23,231 bases of DNA, taken from NCBI GenBank assembly GCA_017882205.1, contig JADGPY010000059.1, forward strand, positions 1 through 23,231. Reading direction: 5' to 3'. Source of the stretch: Chitinophagaceae bacterium (GTDB lineage: Bacteria > Bacteroidota > Bacteroidia > Chitinophagales > Chitinophagaceae). The stretch's first letter is position 1, and each line of letters begins with the position of its first letter. Below are positions 8,701-15,354 of this stretch, piece by piece. The translations under genes were made by a program, and so were the position numbers. Below the pieces are notes generated by a model. That model was not told where the DNA came from. It saw only the letters and a list, made by a program, of their open reading frames with translations, and did not search any database.

Positions 8701-11348
8701 CCCTTACTATCAACGTTAACAATTTGAACAATGTGCGGTTTGCCGGTAAGAAGAAAGCCCCATGGTTTTTCACCTTCCGGCATTTTGATCCCCACATAAC
8801 TTGCATAAGGACTATATGGAATTGTTTCATTATCAATACTGAAACTACCGCCCGGTTCAAAAACTTTTACTACCAAATTCGCATTTAACATCCCCGGGGC
8901 ATTATCCATTTCAAAATTGGCTTTAATCACTGCTTTACCCTCTGCATCCAAAGTGCCATCAAAAATTGATTTGGATTGAGTTGAATATTTTGATACAGGA
9001 TTATCAAATGAAAATTTTTCAAAGTTTTTAAAGCTTGTTGCCTTTGCATAAAGTGAGGCATCAATTTTTGCCTTCAGGTTTTTGGCTGTGGCACCAAATA
9101 ACCATTTCGCTGTTAGTGTGCCGGTTGAAGAACTGTTTTTTCCCAGCATAGGATTGTCCCCGAAATTTAGATCAATCTTTAACCTGTTCGGCATAACGGT
9201 TTCAATCTTTAACCGCTTTTCAAATGTGGCCCCCCCTACTTTCACTTTTGCCAGCCAATTACCCGTTGGAGCACTTTGCTCTGTGGATATTTTGAACACA
9301 TTAAATCCATCGTCTGCATTTGTTTGAATAGCATGCCTGTACAACTGCCCATTGGGTGTGTACAGGTTAAATTCCACCGGATGATCAGCAGGTAGGGCTC
9401 CTTCTTTATCTTCGATCATGCAATTGATATACATTGAATCTCCGGGTCTCCAAACACCACGTTCACCAAAGATGAATCCTTTAATTCCATTTTTTATTTC
9501 TTCCCCGGATATATCAAAGCGACTTAATGGAAGGCTGCTACCATCGTCCAACTTGAGGTAACCTTTCTGATTTCCTTTCTTTGCAATTAACAGGTAAGGT
9601 TTCCCTTTTAATTGAATATTTGAAAAGCCATCAGAACCTGTTGTAGTTTTTGCAATGACTTGTTGCTGGTAGTCGAGAAATTGAAGTTCTACTCCACTCA
9701 TCGGGTCGGTTGTCAATAGATCCGATACCGCTATCAACATGGAATTATTGTTTCCCCGTTTTACCGTCAAACCAATGTTCGAGGCAAGGATGTTTCTTGT
9801 AGCCCAACGATCCTTATTAAAGTAGGAATGTGAACATGGATTATCCTTTTCATCCCAGTTGAACCCATATTGATACTCAGCATCGTACGCTTTCCAAAAT
9901 TGATCATAATCGTCCACTGCATCGGGCCTATCATAACGATCCTCGTATTCGCTTTCCCTGTCTTTTGAAGAATCAATGGTATGACAAGTGTATAATGAAT
10001 ACTGGGGCCGGAAACCAATAGTAATGCGATATATAGCCCCTGGTTCCGTTCTCAGGAATTTATCTATATCCAATGAAAACTTTTGTTTTTTATGAAGATC
10101 CAGGGTTTTATCATCATCAAGGCGCAATGTTTTTTGTACGATGGGTTTTGCCACACGGCGCAGATCTTCCTCTCCACCAAGATTATTTCCTTGCAGGAAT
10201 TGAGGAATATTGTTTTCGTAAATTTTAATGATGCTGATATCAACTGCCGATAGGTTGATCGCTTCAAATGGCAAGACCAGCTTATCCGAGTTTGGAAGAA
10301 TATTTCCACGCCCCTGGATCTTAACTGATGGCAGTCGGTTCTCAAAAAAGATATTGGATGCAAAGCCGTTTTTCAACGTATCCCCCCATAGGTTTTTTAT
10401 TCCCTGGTTGACATTGACGCTATAGTTTCCATCAAGCTTATCGCCTGTATAAATTTTTACTTCACTTCCATTAATGGTGTATGTAATATCCTGTTGATTA
10501 CTAACGTTGATCAGCCCTGTAAGGTCTTGGCCGATGGCGAGCGGGTCGCTGAACAGGACAGATGCATATTGTTCCTCCTCGTTCATCGCTATCACATCCA
10601 TTACTTTAAAATCACCTACTGCAGGCACAGGAATTACCTTGGTTTCAGCAATATCCACGTCAAGCGGTTTACCATTCCAGGTCAATAAAAGTTCAGTAGC
10701 TGCGCTTCCACGTTCAATTCCTTCTACTGTAAAGTTGTGCGACCTGGATTGTTCATTGTGTTGCCAGTTGATCTTTAAATCGTAATTACTTTGTGAAGCA
10801 CTTAAGAGTTTTTCTACTACGTCTGAAGTTTCCACATCGGCGGTCGTAATTTCACCTCTTAGAATCATGCTGTCTCTATTAAAAGCGCTACGCAATCCAA
10901 ACTCATTCACTTTAAAAGAGGGCTTTAACACCTGAACACTGAAGCGAAAATCAGTAAAGGTTGCTGGTACTTTAGTAACCTTACCGAGCCTGAATGTTAC
11001 TTCGTACAGTTGGTTAGGAATAAGATTTTTCTCTGGCCTGAATTCAATCGTACGTGCATCCAGCCATACCGTTTTCCCTTTCACGGAGGGTGATAATTCA
11101 AATAAACTTTCTCCAACGTCTTCGCCTGCAACATGTGTGGTTGCTGCATCTGAGGCAAGTTGAATTTTGATGGTAGAAGTTTTGGAAATGATACCTGAAG
11201 TATAAGCATCTACATACTGGCTGAATGCGGTATCTACTTCGATCCATTTTTTCTTTGCATTGCATGAAAATATAAGAGCTGCAAAAAACAGCAAGGCCAA
11301 AAAAGTTATGTTGAACTTTTTGTGGCGGGGGTCACCATCGGGGTCCAT
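5778..11348 (-). CDS. Bacterial alpha-2-macroglobulin lipoprotein (YfhM-like) with thioester motif
   Basis: A very large protein (1856 residues). Its N-terminus carries a basic segment, a hydrophobic stretch and then IFSC with Cys29, which fits a lipoprotein signal, so it is probably anchored in an envelope membrane. The core contains repeated beta-sandwich (MG-like) segments. The motif HGCIEQ places Cys1404 and Gln1407 as the thioester pair that covalently traps attacking proteases. Helical, alpha/alpha-barrel-like sequence follows to about residue 1640, then beta-rich C-terminal domains. Bacterial A2Ms of this type are usually paired with PBP1C, and pbpC follows here after only 4 bp. The proposed family role is to guard the periplasm when the cell wall or outer membrane is breached. 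The start is the ATG at 11348; no other in-frame start precedes the signal sequence. Natural protease targets are unknown. Confidence 0.95.
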   Translation of the reverse strand: MDPDGDPRHKKFNITFLALLFFAALIFSCNAKKKWIEVDTAFSQYVDAYTSGIISKTSTIKIQLASDAATTHVAGEDVGESLFELSPSVKGKTVWLDARTIEFRPEKNLIPNQLYEVTFRLGKVTKVPATFTDFRFSVQVLKPSFKVNEFGLRSAFNRDSMILRGEITTADVETSDVVEKLLSASQSNYDLKINWQHNEQSRSHNFTVEGIERGSAATELLLTWNGKPLDVDIAETKVIPVPAVGDFKVMDVIAMNEEEQYASVLFSDPLAIGQDLTGLINVSNQQDITYTINGSEVKIYTGDKLDGNYSVNVNQGIKNLWGDTLKNGFASNIFFENRLPSVKIQGRGNILPNSDKLVLPFEAINLSAVDISIIKIYENNIPQFLQGNNLGGEEDLRRVAKPIVQKTLRLDDDKTLDLHKKQKFSLDIDKFLRTEPGAIYRITIGFRPQYSLYTCHTIDSSKDRESEYEDRYDRPDAVDDYDQFWKAYDAEYQYGFNWDEKDNPCSHSYFNKDRWATRNILASNIGLTVKRGNNNSMLIAVSDLLTTDPMSGVELQFLDYQQQVIAKTTTGSDGFSNIQLKGKPYLLIAKKGNQKGYLKLDDGSSLPLSRFDISGEEIKNGIKGFIFGERGVWRPGDSMYINCMIEDKEGALPADHPVEFNLYTPNGQLYRHAIQTNADDGFNVFKISTEQSAPTGNWLAKVKVGGATFEKRLKIETVMPNRLKIDLNFGDNPMLGKNSSSTGTLTAKWLFGATAKNLKAKIDASLYAKATSFKNFEKFSFDNPVSKYSTQSKSIFDGTLDAEGKAVIKANFEMDNAPGMLNANLVVKVFEPGGSFSIDNETIPYSPYASYVGIKMPEGEKPWGFLLTGKPHIVQIVNVDSKGNLLTDNSDVEVQFYKIQWRWWWDNTGDNLSNFTQDKYNKLIKKEVVHLNNGSGKWTLNTHQDNWGRYLVLVKDLKSGHTTGDVIYLDEPGWQSRQGEDPTAASMLSFTSDKEKYTVDDQVTLTIPSSKGGRGLISIESGSKVLRSYWIETKAGQTVVSFKAEKEMSPNVYVNVSLLQPHAQTLNDLPIRMYGVLPVFVQDKNTILKPLISMPDVIRPEQQVSVSVSEQYGLPMTYCIAIVDEGLLDLTKFKTPDPHAAFYAREALGVKSWDLFDYVIGAWGGDLERILTIGGDADAGLGKQKQANRFKPVVKFLGPFHLDKGQKRTDNFTLPQYIGSVRAMVIASNHGSYGNTEKTVAVKKPLMILATMPRVLGPTETIKLPVTIFAMEKNIKKVRVSLQSNPFLEVIGTSTQDVSFTSTGEQMVYFDVKVKQNTGIGKVKLLATSGNEKAATDIELNIRNPNPRITSVSGTTLTSGQQWIAKAIPIGAISSSKSVLEVSSVPSMNLEKRLDYLIEYPHGCIEQTTSAVFPQLVLNQLTDLDDYRKAQVERNIRYAIGRLVNFQTPDGGFSYWPGDRESDEWGTNYAGHFLLEAKDKGYVIGESMIQQWKIYQRTKANNWMPSSENFYGGDLTQAYRLFLLALAKAPELGAMNRLKEFTYLSAEAKWRLAAAYKLAGQDKIALELISGLPSTFTARAFPGRTYGSDVRDEAMVLETLTLLGRRVQAADLVNTIAARLSKDEWFSTQTTAYSLIAIAEYCGRNPSGSKIMATASINGKAVNINSGSYISQVQVPLTQGSTPVVVNNNGNNVLYVRLISEGQPVTGDSLRVNNNPAVLVMNVGYVSRDGKFIDVTKLQQGVDFVAKVTLKNPGKRGYYTQMALSQIFPGGWEILNTRMQEGEGSFKSSRSDYQDIRDDRVYTYFNMKENETLTYYVQLNASYLGKYFLPGTYCEAMYDNSIRAGVSGKWVEVVNK

Positions 11349-11469
11349 AGTGGAAAATTGTTTTAGAGAGTTGTTTGTGGAATGATGACGTAAAGCAATG
11401 TATAATTGTTGAGATTTGCAACAGGTAGCAAAAGAAATCTGTTAAATTTTAGCAAATGGTTGAAAAGGA
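11349..11469. other. Spacer upstream of the alpha-2-macroglobulin gene
   Basis: This 121-bp AT-rich gap separates the stop of the unknown-family gene from the start of the five-gene envelope run. On the minus strand it contains imperfect TAnnTTTG-like boxes (for example TTCTTTTG) but no unambiguous promoter. No clear terminator hairpin with a T-run was seen, so read-through from the upstream minus-strand gene cannot be excluded. Confidence 0.5.
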
Positions 11470-12285
11470 TCATCTCACTGCCAATATTTTCCCACACCCA
11501 ACAAACTTCACCTTCTCTATCAAACTACTCCCAGGCCTCAATTTCCCAAATTGCACACTAATAGAAAGAATGAGGCTGATGCTGTCATCCATCTGTACGC
11601 TGTTAGGTAATTTGATTTCAACTGAGTTCCCTTTATTAACATCGGAGCAGGAAATCCAATCCATCATGTAATTGTTGCTGGTCAATTTTAAAGCCGGTGT
11701 AGCTGGCGCATACTTTGTCTCATAAAAAACCATATCAGGTACCATTCCCAATTGAATCTTAAACCGGTAATACAGCAGGTTCCATGCGTTAACGAAGTTT
11801 ATTCCTGGTATTAAATCCGGGAACTGCAGAGTTGCTTTCAACTCATTCCGAACAATGTCAAAAGTTGGAGAATTGTTTACGATTGTGTCGAATGGATTAT
11901 TCTGGTTAACATTAAACCCATCAAGGATCTTACCATACTTAGAGATAAGAACCGGGGTTTTGCCAAGATGACCCTGAACGCCTAAATTCTCAAGCTCCAT
12001 AGTTTGCATGACTTTGCAAATTGAATTCAGCTTACCGGTGAAATTATAATCTGCCACTTCTTTCAGGTGATCAACCGCCAAACCAATTTTACCGCCAGCC
12101 ATTCCACATCCACCAAATTCCGACATGTTCTTGCGCGTGGTTTCAAATTGTTTCCCACTTGCAATTTGTTCTTTACTGGGACCGCCTTTACTACGTAAGA
12201 TTAATTTATTTACACCACGCATGGAATAACAGGAGTAACATCCAAGGCTACCCGAAAAAGGAAAATTCAATGCTGCCTTTGCCAT
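11470..12285 (-). CDS. Conserved Bacteroidota protein of unknown function, 271 residues
   Basis: The function is not recognised. The ATG at 12285 is chosen over the farther ATG at 12420. It begins MAKAALNFPFSGSLG, resembling the way I recall other Bacteroidota members starting, and is preceded by an A-rich stretch, whereas the 45 extra upstream residues look like unstructured translation through a repeat array. Residues 1-60 hold the most distinctive part: FSGSLGCYSCYSMRGVNK, then a K/R-rich KGGPSK segment, then TRKNMSEFGGCGMAGG. The C-terminal 150 or so residues look beta-rich, with alternating hydrophobic strands and a final LAVR. There is no signal peptide, membrane helix or known catalytic motif. 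From memory, related proteins of about 270-280 residues occur in Bacteroidota, sometimes as paralogs, but this is recollection, not a search. It is upstream of and co-directional with the A2M gene, 121 bp away. Confidence 0.72.
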   Translation of the reverse strand: MAKAALNFPFSGSLGCYSCYSMRGVNKLILRSKGGPSKEQIASGKQFETTRKNMSEFGGCGMAGGKIGLAVDHLKEVADYNFTGKLNSICKVMQTMELENLGVQGHLGKTPVLISKYGKILDGFNVNQNNPFDTIVNNSPTFDIVRNELKATLQFPDLIPGINFVNAWNLLYYRFKIQLGMVPDMVFYETKYAPATPALKLTSNNYMMDWISCSDVNKGNSVEIKLPNSVQMDDSISLILSISVQFGKLRPGSSLIEKVKFVGCGKILAVR

Positions 12286-12350
12286 AAAATTATTTTTTAA
12301 GTGATTAATAAAAGCAAGAGTACAACGAAGAAAAATGAAATCCAAGAGGA

Positions 12351-12410
12351 GTGAGCCCAATTGAGCCCAAATGAGTCCTAATGATGCAAAATGATATAAA
12401 ATGACACTGC
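12351..12410. repeat. Six tandem degenerate 10-bp units upstream of the unknown-family gene
   Basis: Read on the plus strand, six consecutive decamers follow the pattern nTGAnnnnnn: GTGAGCCCAA, TTGAGCCCAA, ATGAGTCCTA, ATGATGCAAA, ATGATATAAA and ATGACACTGC. The TGA core recurs at exactly 10-bp spacing. The first two units are nearly identical and the rest diverge. The array ends 66 bp upstream of the chosen start of the minus-strand gene, so it lies in its promoter or 5' leader. A spacing of about one helical turn suits a protein binding one DNA face, or a bent stretch. A decayed simple repeat is the alternative. Confidence 0.7.
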
Positions 12411-12420
12411 GGTATTTCAT

Positions 12421-12941
12421 GCAAAGACAATTATCATCATTTAGAAAACAGGAACCTACAGGAATTAGCCTTCATTAAAGTAATAATGAGGTTCCCTCAA
12501 AGTGCCCTTACACTTTTCTTACAAGAGAGTGAGTATTGAATAATTATTTAAAAGTTAGGGAACAGATATCTAACACCTCTTAGAAGAGTAGGACATATGT
12601 CGAACATTTGTTGCATATCAGTTAAAGAATCACTCTTCTCTAAGCAAATAATAAGGGAACTGCAGAGGAACTGAATAGCTCCCAGGCTGAACTAATTACC
12701 CTCTCATGGATTTTCAAATATACTTATTGAAACCTCTCAAAGTGTGAAGGTCATAAATTCCTTCTTCTTCATGTTCCATTTTAAGTTAACTTTATTTGAC
12801 TATATTCTTTGAATGGATCCAAATGGACTTAATGTGAGGAGGCCCAATAACTACTCGCCAATAAATAAACTCGAAAAAGAGAAACCATCTCCTGTTAGAA
12901 AACAGGTTCTATAATAGTATACTTATGCAAATTCTTTGATT
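12421..12941. other. Gene-free spacer of about 520 bp with several short repeats and hairpins
   Basis: No convincing coding frame was seen on either strand. The 12-mer TTAGAAAACAGG occurs at 12441-12452 and again at 12895-12906. CTTAG..AAGAGT near 12589 pairs with ACTCTT..CTAAG near 12634, with a small bulge, and encloses the perfect palindrome GACATATGTC (12592-12601). CTCAAAGTG occurs twice, near 12498 and 12736. Around 12813-12834 ATG triplets recur at 10- and 9-bp spacing, echoing the decamer array to the left. It could encode a structured RNA or be the remnant of a decayed element. No transposase or clean terminal inverted repeats were found. Confidence 0.5.
12891..12906 (+). promoter_or_regulatory. 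Short hairpin next to a TATAAT box, upstream of the GldL-like gene
   Basis: CCTGTT (12891-12896) and AACAGG (12901-12906) form a perfect 6-bp stem with an AGAA loop. A TATAAT hexamer follows at 12910-12915, about 27 bp before the ATG at 12942. The position suits an operator or leader hairpin for the small membrane-protein gene. Because Bacteroidota housekeeping promoters normally use TAnnTTTG and not TATAAT, promoter activity is uncertain. Confidence 0.3.
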
Positions 12942-13139
12942 ATGAAAACAAAGTATTCAATCATTCTTCTCATATTTGGGTTTAGCCTTGATTTTATTGG
13001 TGCACTTTCAAAAATAAGGCATCAACAGTATGCAGATGAAATCTTAATTATTGCAACCGTTATGAAAGTGGCAGGGGCGTTAATCCTTCTGTATAAAATA
13101 TCGACCTATCCAAAGTTTAGAGATTTTTTAAACTGGTGA
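12942..13139 (+). CDS. Small two-helix membrane protein resembling the GldL/PorL N-terminus
   Basis: A 65-residue protein. The ATG at 12942 is preferred over an in-frame TTG two codons earlier. It has two hydrophobic helices, about residues 5-22 and 34-53, separated by a short polar loop reading SKIRHQQYADE, and ends in a charged YPKFRDFLNW tail. The pattern GALxKIxH, followed by a small polar stretch and a second helix, recalls the membrane part of GldL/PorL, the inner-membrane motor subunit of gliding and type IX secretion. The long cytoplasmic domain of GldL is absent, so it is not a full motor protein. It is the only plus-strand gene between two minus-strand blocks and converges on lysA with a 31-bp gap and no obvious terminator. 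The relationship to GldL is inference from pattern. Confidence 0.7.
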   Translation: MKTKYSIILLIFGFSLDFIGALSKIRHQQYADEILIIATVMKVAGALILLYKISTYPKFRDFLNW

Positions 13140-13170
13140 TGATAATTTCTTAAAGGTTAATTTACTATGG

Positions 13171-14382
13171 CTAATCCAGTACCTGGTTCTTCAACAAATC
13201 CTCAAACACTTCCCTCTTTCTTATCAGCAGGTGCTTGCCATCTTTCACAAATACTTCCGCAGGCTTTAACCGGGAGTTAAAGTTCGAGGACATTTCAAAT
13301 CCATAAGCCCCTGCGTTATAGAATACAAGGAAATCGCCCTCTTTAATTTCGTTGATCTTCCTATCCCAGGCAAATGTATCCGTTTCGCAAATGTTGCCTA
13401 CTACGGTATAAATGCGCTCCGTGCCGCGAGTATTGGAAATGTTTTCTATATGGTGGTAGGCTTCGTAAAACATGGGCCGTATAAGATGATTGAAACCGCT
13501 GTTTACTCCTGCGAAAACAGTTGCCGGCGTTTGTTTGATAACGTTAGCCTTTACTACAAAATAACCTGCCTGGCTAACAAGGTACTTCCCGGGTTCAAAC
13601 CAAACCTGTATTTTCTTATTGGTTTCTTTTTCGAAAGTGGTGAATGCTTCTTCTACTTTTTCGGCAAGCAGATCAACATCTGTTTCCACATCACCCTCCT
13701 GGTAAGGCACTTTAAAGCCACTTCCAAGATCTACAAATTTGAGGTCGGGAAAATGCCGTGCCATCTCAAACATCACTTCGAGGCCTTGAAGGAAAACATT
13801 GATGTCTTTTATTTCGCTACCAGTATGCATGTGGATACCGATAACATTTAGTTTAGTAAGTTTTACAATCCTTTCGATGTGACGGATCTGGTGTATGCTA
13901 ATTCCAAATTTGCTATCAATATGGCCGGTAGAGATCTTAAAGTTACCTCCTGCCATTATGTGAGGGTTCAACCTTACACAGACAGGATAAGTATTGCCGA
14001 ATTTATTACCGAATTGCTCAAGAATAGAAATATTGTCGATGTTGATGGTTACGCCAAGCTCCTTGGCTTCGAGGATTTCTTCAAAATCAACGCAATTGGG
14101 GGTGTACAAAATATCTTCAATGGTGAAACCCGCCATCAATCCCAATTTTACTTCATAGATGCTTACGCAATCAAGAGAAGCACCTAAGGATTTGATGTGC
14201 TTTAAAACATTGATGTTAGAGAGTGCTTTGCAGGCATAGAAAAAACGAACATCGCTTTTGCGGAAGGCATGGCAGAGCTTTTTGTATTGCTCTGTTATTT
14301 TTTCTGCGTGGTAAATGTAGACGGGGGTGCCAAATTCGTTGGCGATTGAGACTAATTCTTTTTTTGAAAGGCTGTGTGACAT
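13171..14382 (-). CDS. lysA: Diaminopimelate decarboxylase
   Basis: A 403-residue fold-type III PLP enzyme that converts meso-diaminopimelate to L-lysine and CO2, the last step of lysine synthesis, in the cytoplasm. YACKA places Lys52 as the PLP-binding lysine. HTGSE at 186-190 and EPGK at 263-266 contact the cofactor phosphate and substrate. NICETDTFA supplies Cys332, completed across the dimer interface. YNAGAYGFEMSSNFNSRLKP near the C-terminus is typical of LysA. Length matches the family. It is third in a co-directional set after atpG and scpB, 65 bp downstream of scpB, with no clear separate promoter. Because diaminopimelate is also a peptidoglycan building block in many Gram-negatives, the enzyme links lysine supply to wall synthesis. 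Confidence 0.95.
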   Translation of the reverse strand: MSHSLSKKELVSIANEFGTPVYIYHAEKITEQYKKLCHAFRKSDVRFFYACKALSNINVLKHIKSLGASLDCVSIYEVKLGLMAGFTIEDILYTPNCVDFEEILEAKELGVTINIDNISILEQFGNKFGNTYPVCVRLNPHIMAGGNFKISTGHIDSKFGISIHQIRHIERIVKLTKLNVIGIHMHTGSEIKDINVFLQGLEVMFEMARHFPDLKFVDLGSGFKVPYQEGDVETDVDLLAEKVEEAFTTFEKETNKKIQVWFEPGKYLVSQAGYFVVKANVIKQTPATVFAGVNSGFNHLIRPMFYEAYHHIENISNTRGTERIYTVVGNICETDTFAWDRKINEIKEGDFLVFYNAGAYGFEMSSNFNSRLKPAEVFVKDGKHLLIRKREVFEDLLKNQVLD

Positions 14383-14447
14383 GAAGCGAATATATGAAAT
14401 TTGATATAGAAGAGTTGACTGCCAGGGCGCAAGGATAGGCAGAAGGA

Positions 14448-15293
14448 TCAGATTTTATCAGCAGAAGAGTCTTCGTGAATGGCCTTGTCACCATCTATAT
14501 TTTCAGGACCAGGTGGCTCGATCTCTTCCTTGTCAACTTCAATAATAGTTACGTGCTCAACAACAAGATTATCGCGATATTCAACAACACGAATCTCCTC
14601 CCTCACATCATCAATGATATCTTCTTCTTCCAAAACAGGTAAATCAACCTCATGTGTTCCCTCAAAAACCGGTTCGATATTATTCTCACCGCCTTCCTCT
14701 TCAATTTCAGCTTCTTCGCTTACTCTTGTAGGCTGCGCCAATTCTTCCATAAGTACTTCCCGAATTTTTGGAAGATCTTCAGGGCCGTTTATCCCAAAAT
14801 AATCCATGAACGATTTAGAAGTAGTATAAATCAGTGGTTTTCCTACCGCCTCTTCTTTTCTTCCGGCAATTATCACTAATTCTTTCTCTAACAATTTTTG
14901 CACTGCATAATCGCAATTCACCCCGCGAATACTCTCCATCTCACTTTTAGTGATCGGCTGCTTATAGGCAATGATCGAAAGAGTTTCAAGTGCTGCCGTT
15001 GAAAGTTTCTTGATGAATTTATCAGCAGATAACTGGGCTACGGTTTTGTAATATTCTTTCTTGGTAAGAAACTGCCATCCTCCGCCACTTTCTTTTAATT
15101 CAAATGCATAGAAATCTGAACTATATTTTTCATAGATACCTTCTATAGCGGCATCAACCTGCTCCATGGTGGCCTGATCTTCAATAAATCCTAAAGCATT
15201 ATTTACCATCTCAAGCAGGTCGGCATTGCTCAATGGCTTATCACTGGCAAAGATCAGCGCTTCGATATGTGGTATGATTAGGTCGATGGTCAT
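14448..15293 (-). CDS. scpB: Segregation and condensation protein B
   Basis: A 281-residue protein. Residues 1-190 or so match ScpB, the paired winged-helix kleisin-associated subunit of the SMC-ScpA-ScpB condensin. The landmarks are IEALIFASDKPLS near the start, the TLSIIAYKQPITKSEMESIRGVNCDYAVQKLLE core, and GRKEEAVGKPLIYTTSKSFMDYFG. Beyond about residue 190 there is a highly acidic tail of about 90 residues, rich in Glu and Asp, that is longer than in short ScpB proteins and probably disordered. The partner scpA is not in the window. It lies 61 bp after the atpG stop and 65 bp before lysA, so co-transcription is possible. It should act on the nucleoid during chromosome organisation and segregation. 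Confidence 0.93.
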   Translation of the reverse strand: MTIDLIIPHIEALIFASDKPLSNADLLEMVNNALGFIEDQATMEQVDAAIEGIYEKYSSDFYAFELKESGGGWQFLTKKEYYKTVAQLSADKFIKKLSTAALETLSIIAYKQPITKSEMESIRGVNCDYAVQKLLEKELVIIAGRKEEAVGKPLIYTTSKSFMDYFGINGPEDLPKIREVLMEELAQPTRVSEEAEIEEEGGENNIEPVFEGTHEVDLPVLEEEDIIDDVREEIRVVEYRDNLVVEHVTIIEVDKEEIEPPGPENIDGDKAIHEDSSADKI

Positions 15294-15354
15294 TGGTCAC
15301 CACTAAATTTAAAGCTAAAATTTATAAAAACTAATGGGCTGGTAATTACCCAAC

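Noticed and set aside
12351..12410. Decamer array as a CRISPR.
   Set aside because: Units are only 10 bp, degenerate and without spacers, and no cas genes are present.
12286..12420. A 45-residue N-terminal extension of the unknown-family protein, from the ATG at 12420.
   Set aside because: The extension translates the decamer repeat array and looks compositionally random. The ATG at 12285 gives an N-terminus that fits the family as I recall it, with an A-rich leader.
12936..12941. TTG start for the small membrane protein.
   Set aside because: The ATG two codons later is a stronger start and leaves the first helix intact.
12421..12941. Insertion sequence.
   Set aside because: No transposase fragment and no matching terminal inverted repeats were seen; the 12-bp direct repeat alone is not enough.
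14479..14802. A Ser-rich plus-strand frame of 107 residues.
   Set aside because: It is antisense to the acidic, Glu-rich tail of ScpB, which explains the Ser/Thr/Ile bias.
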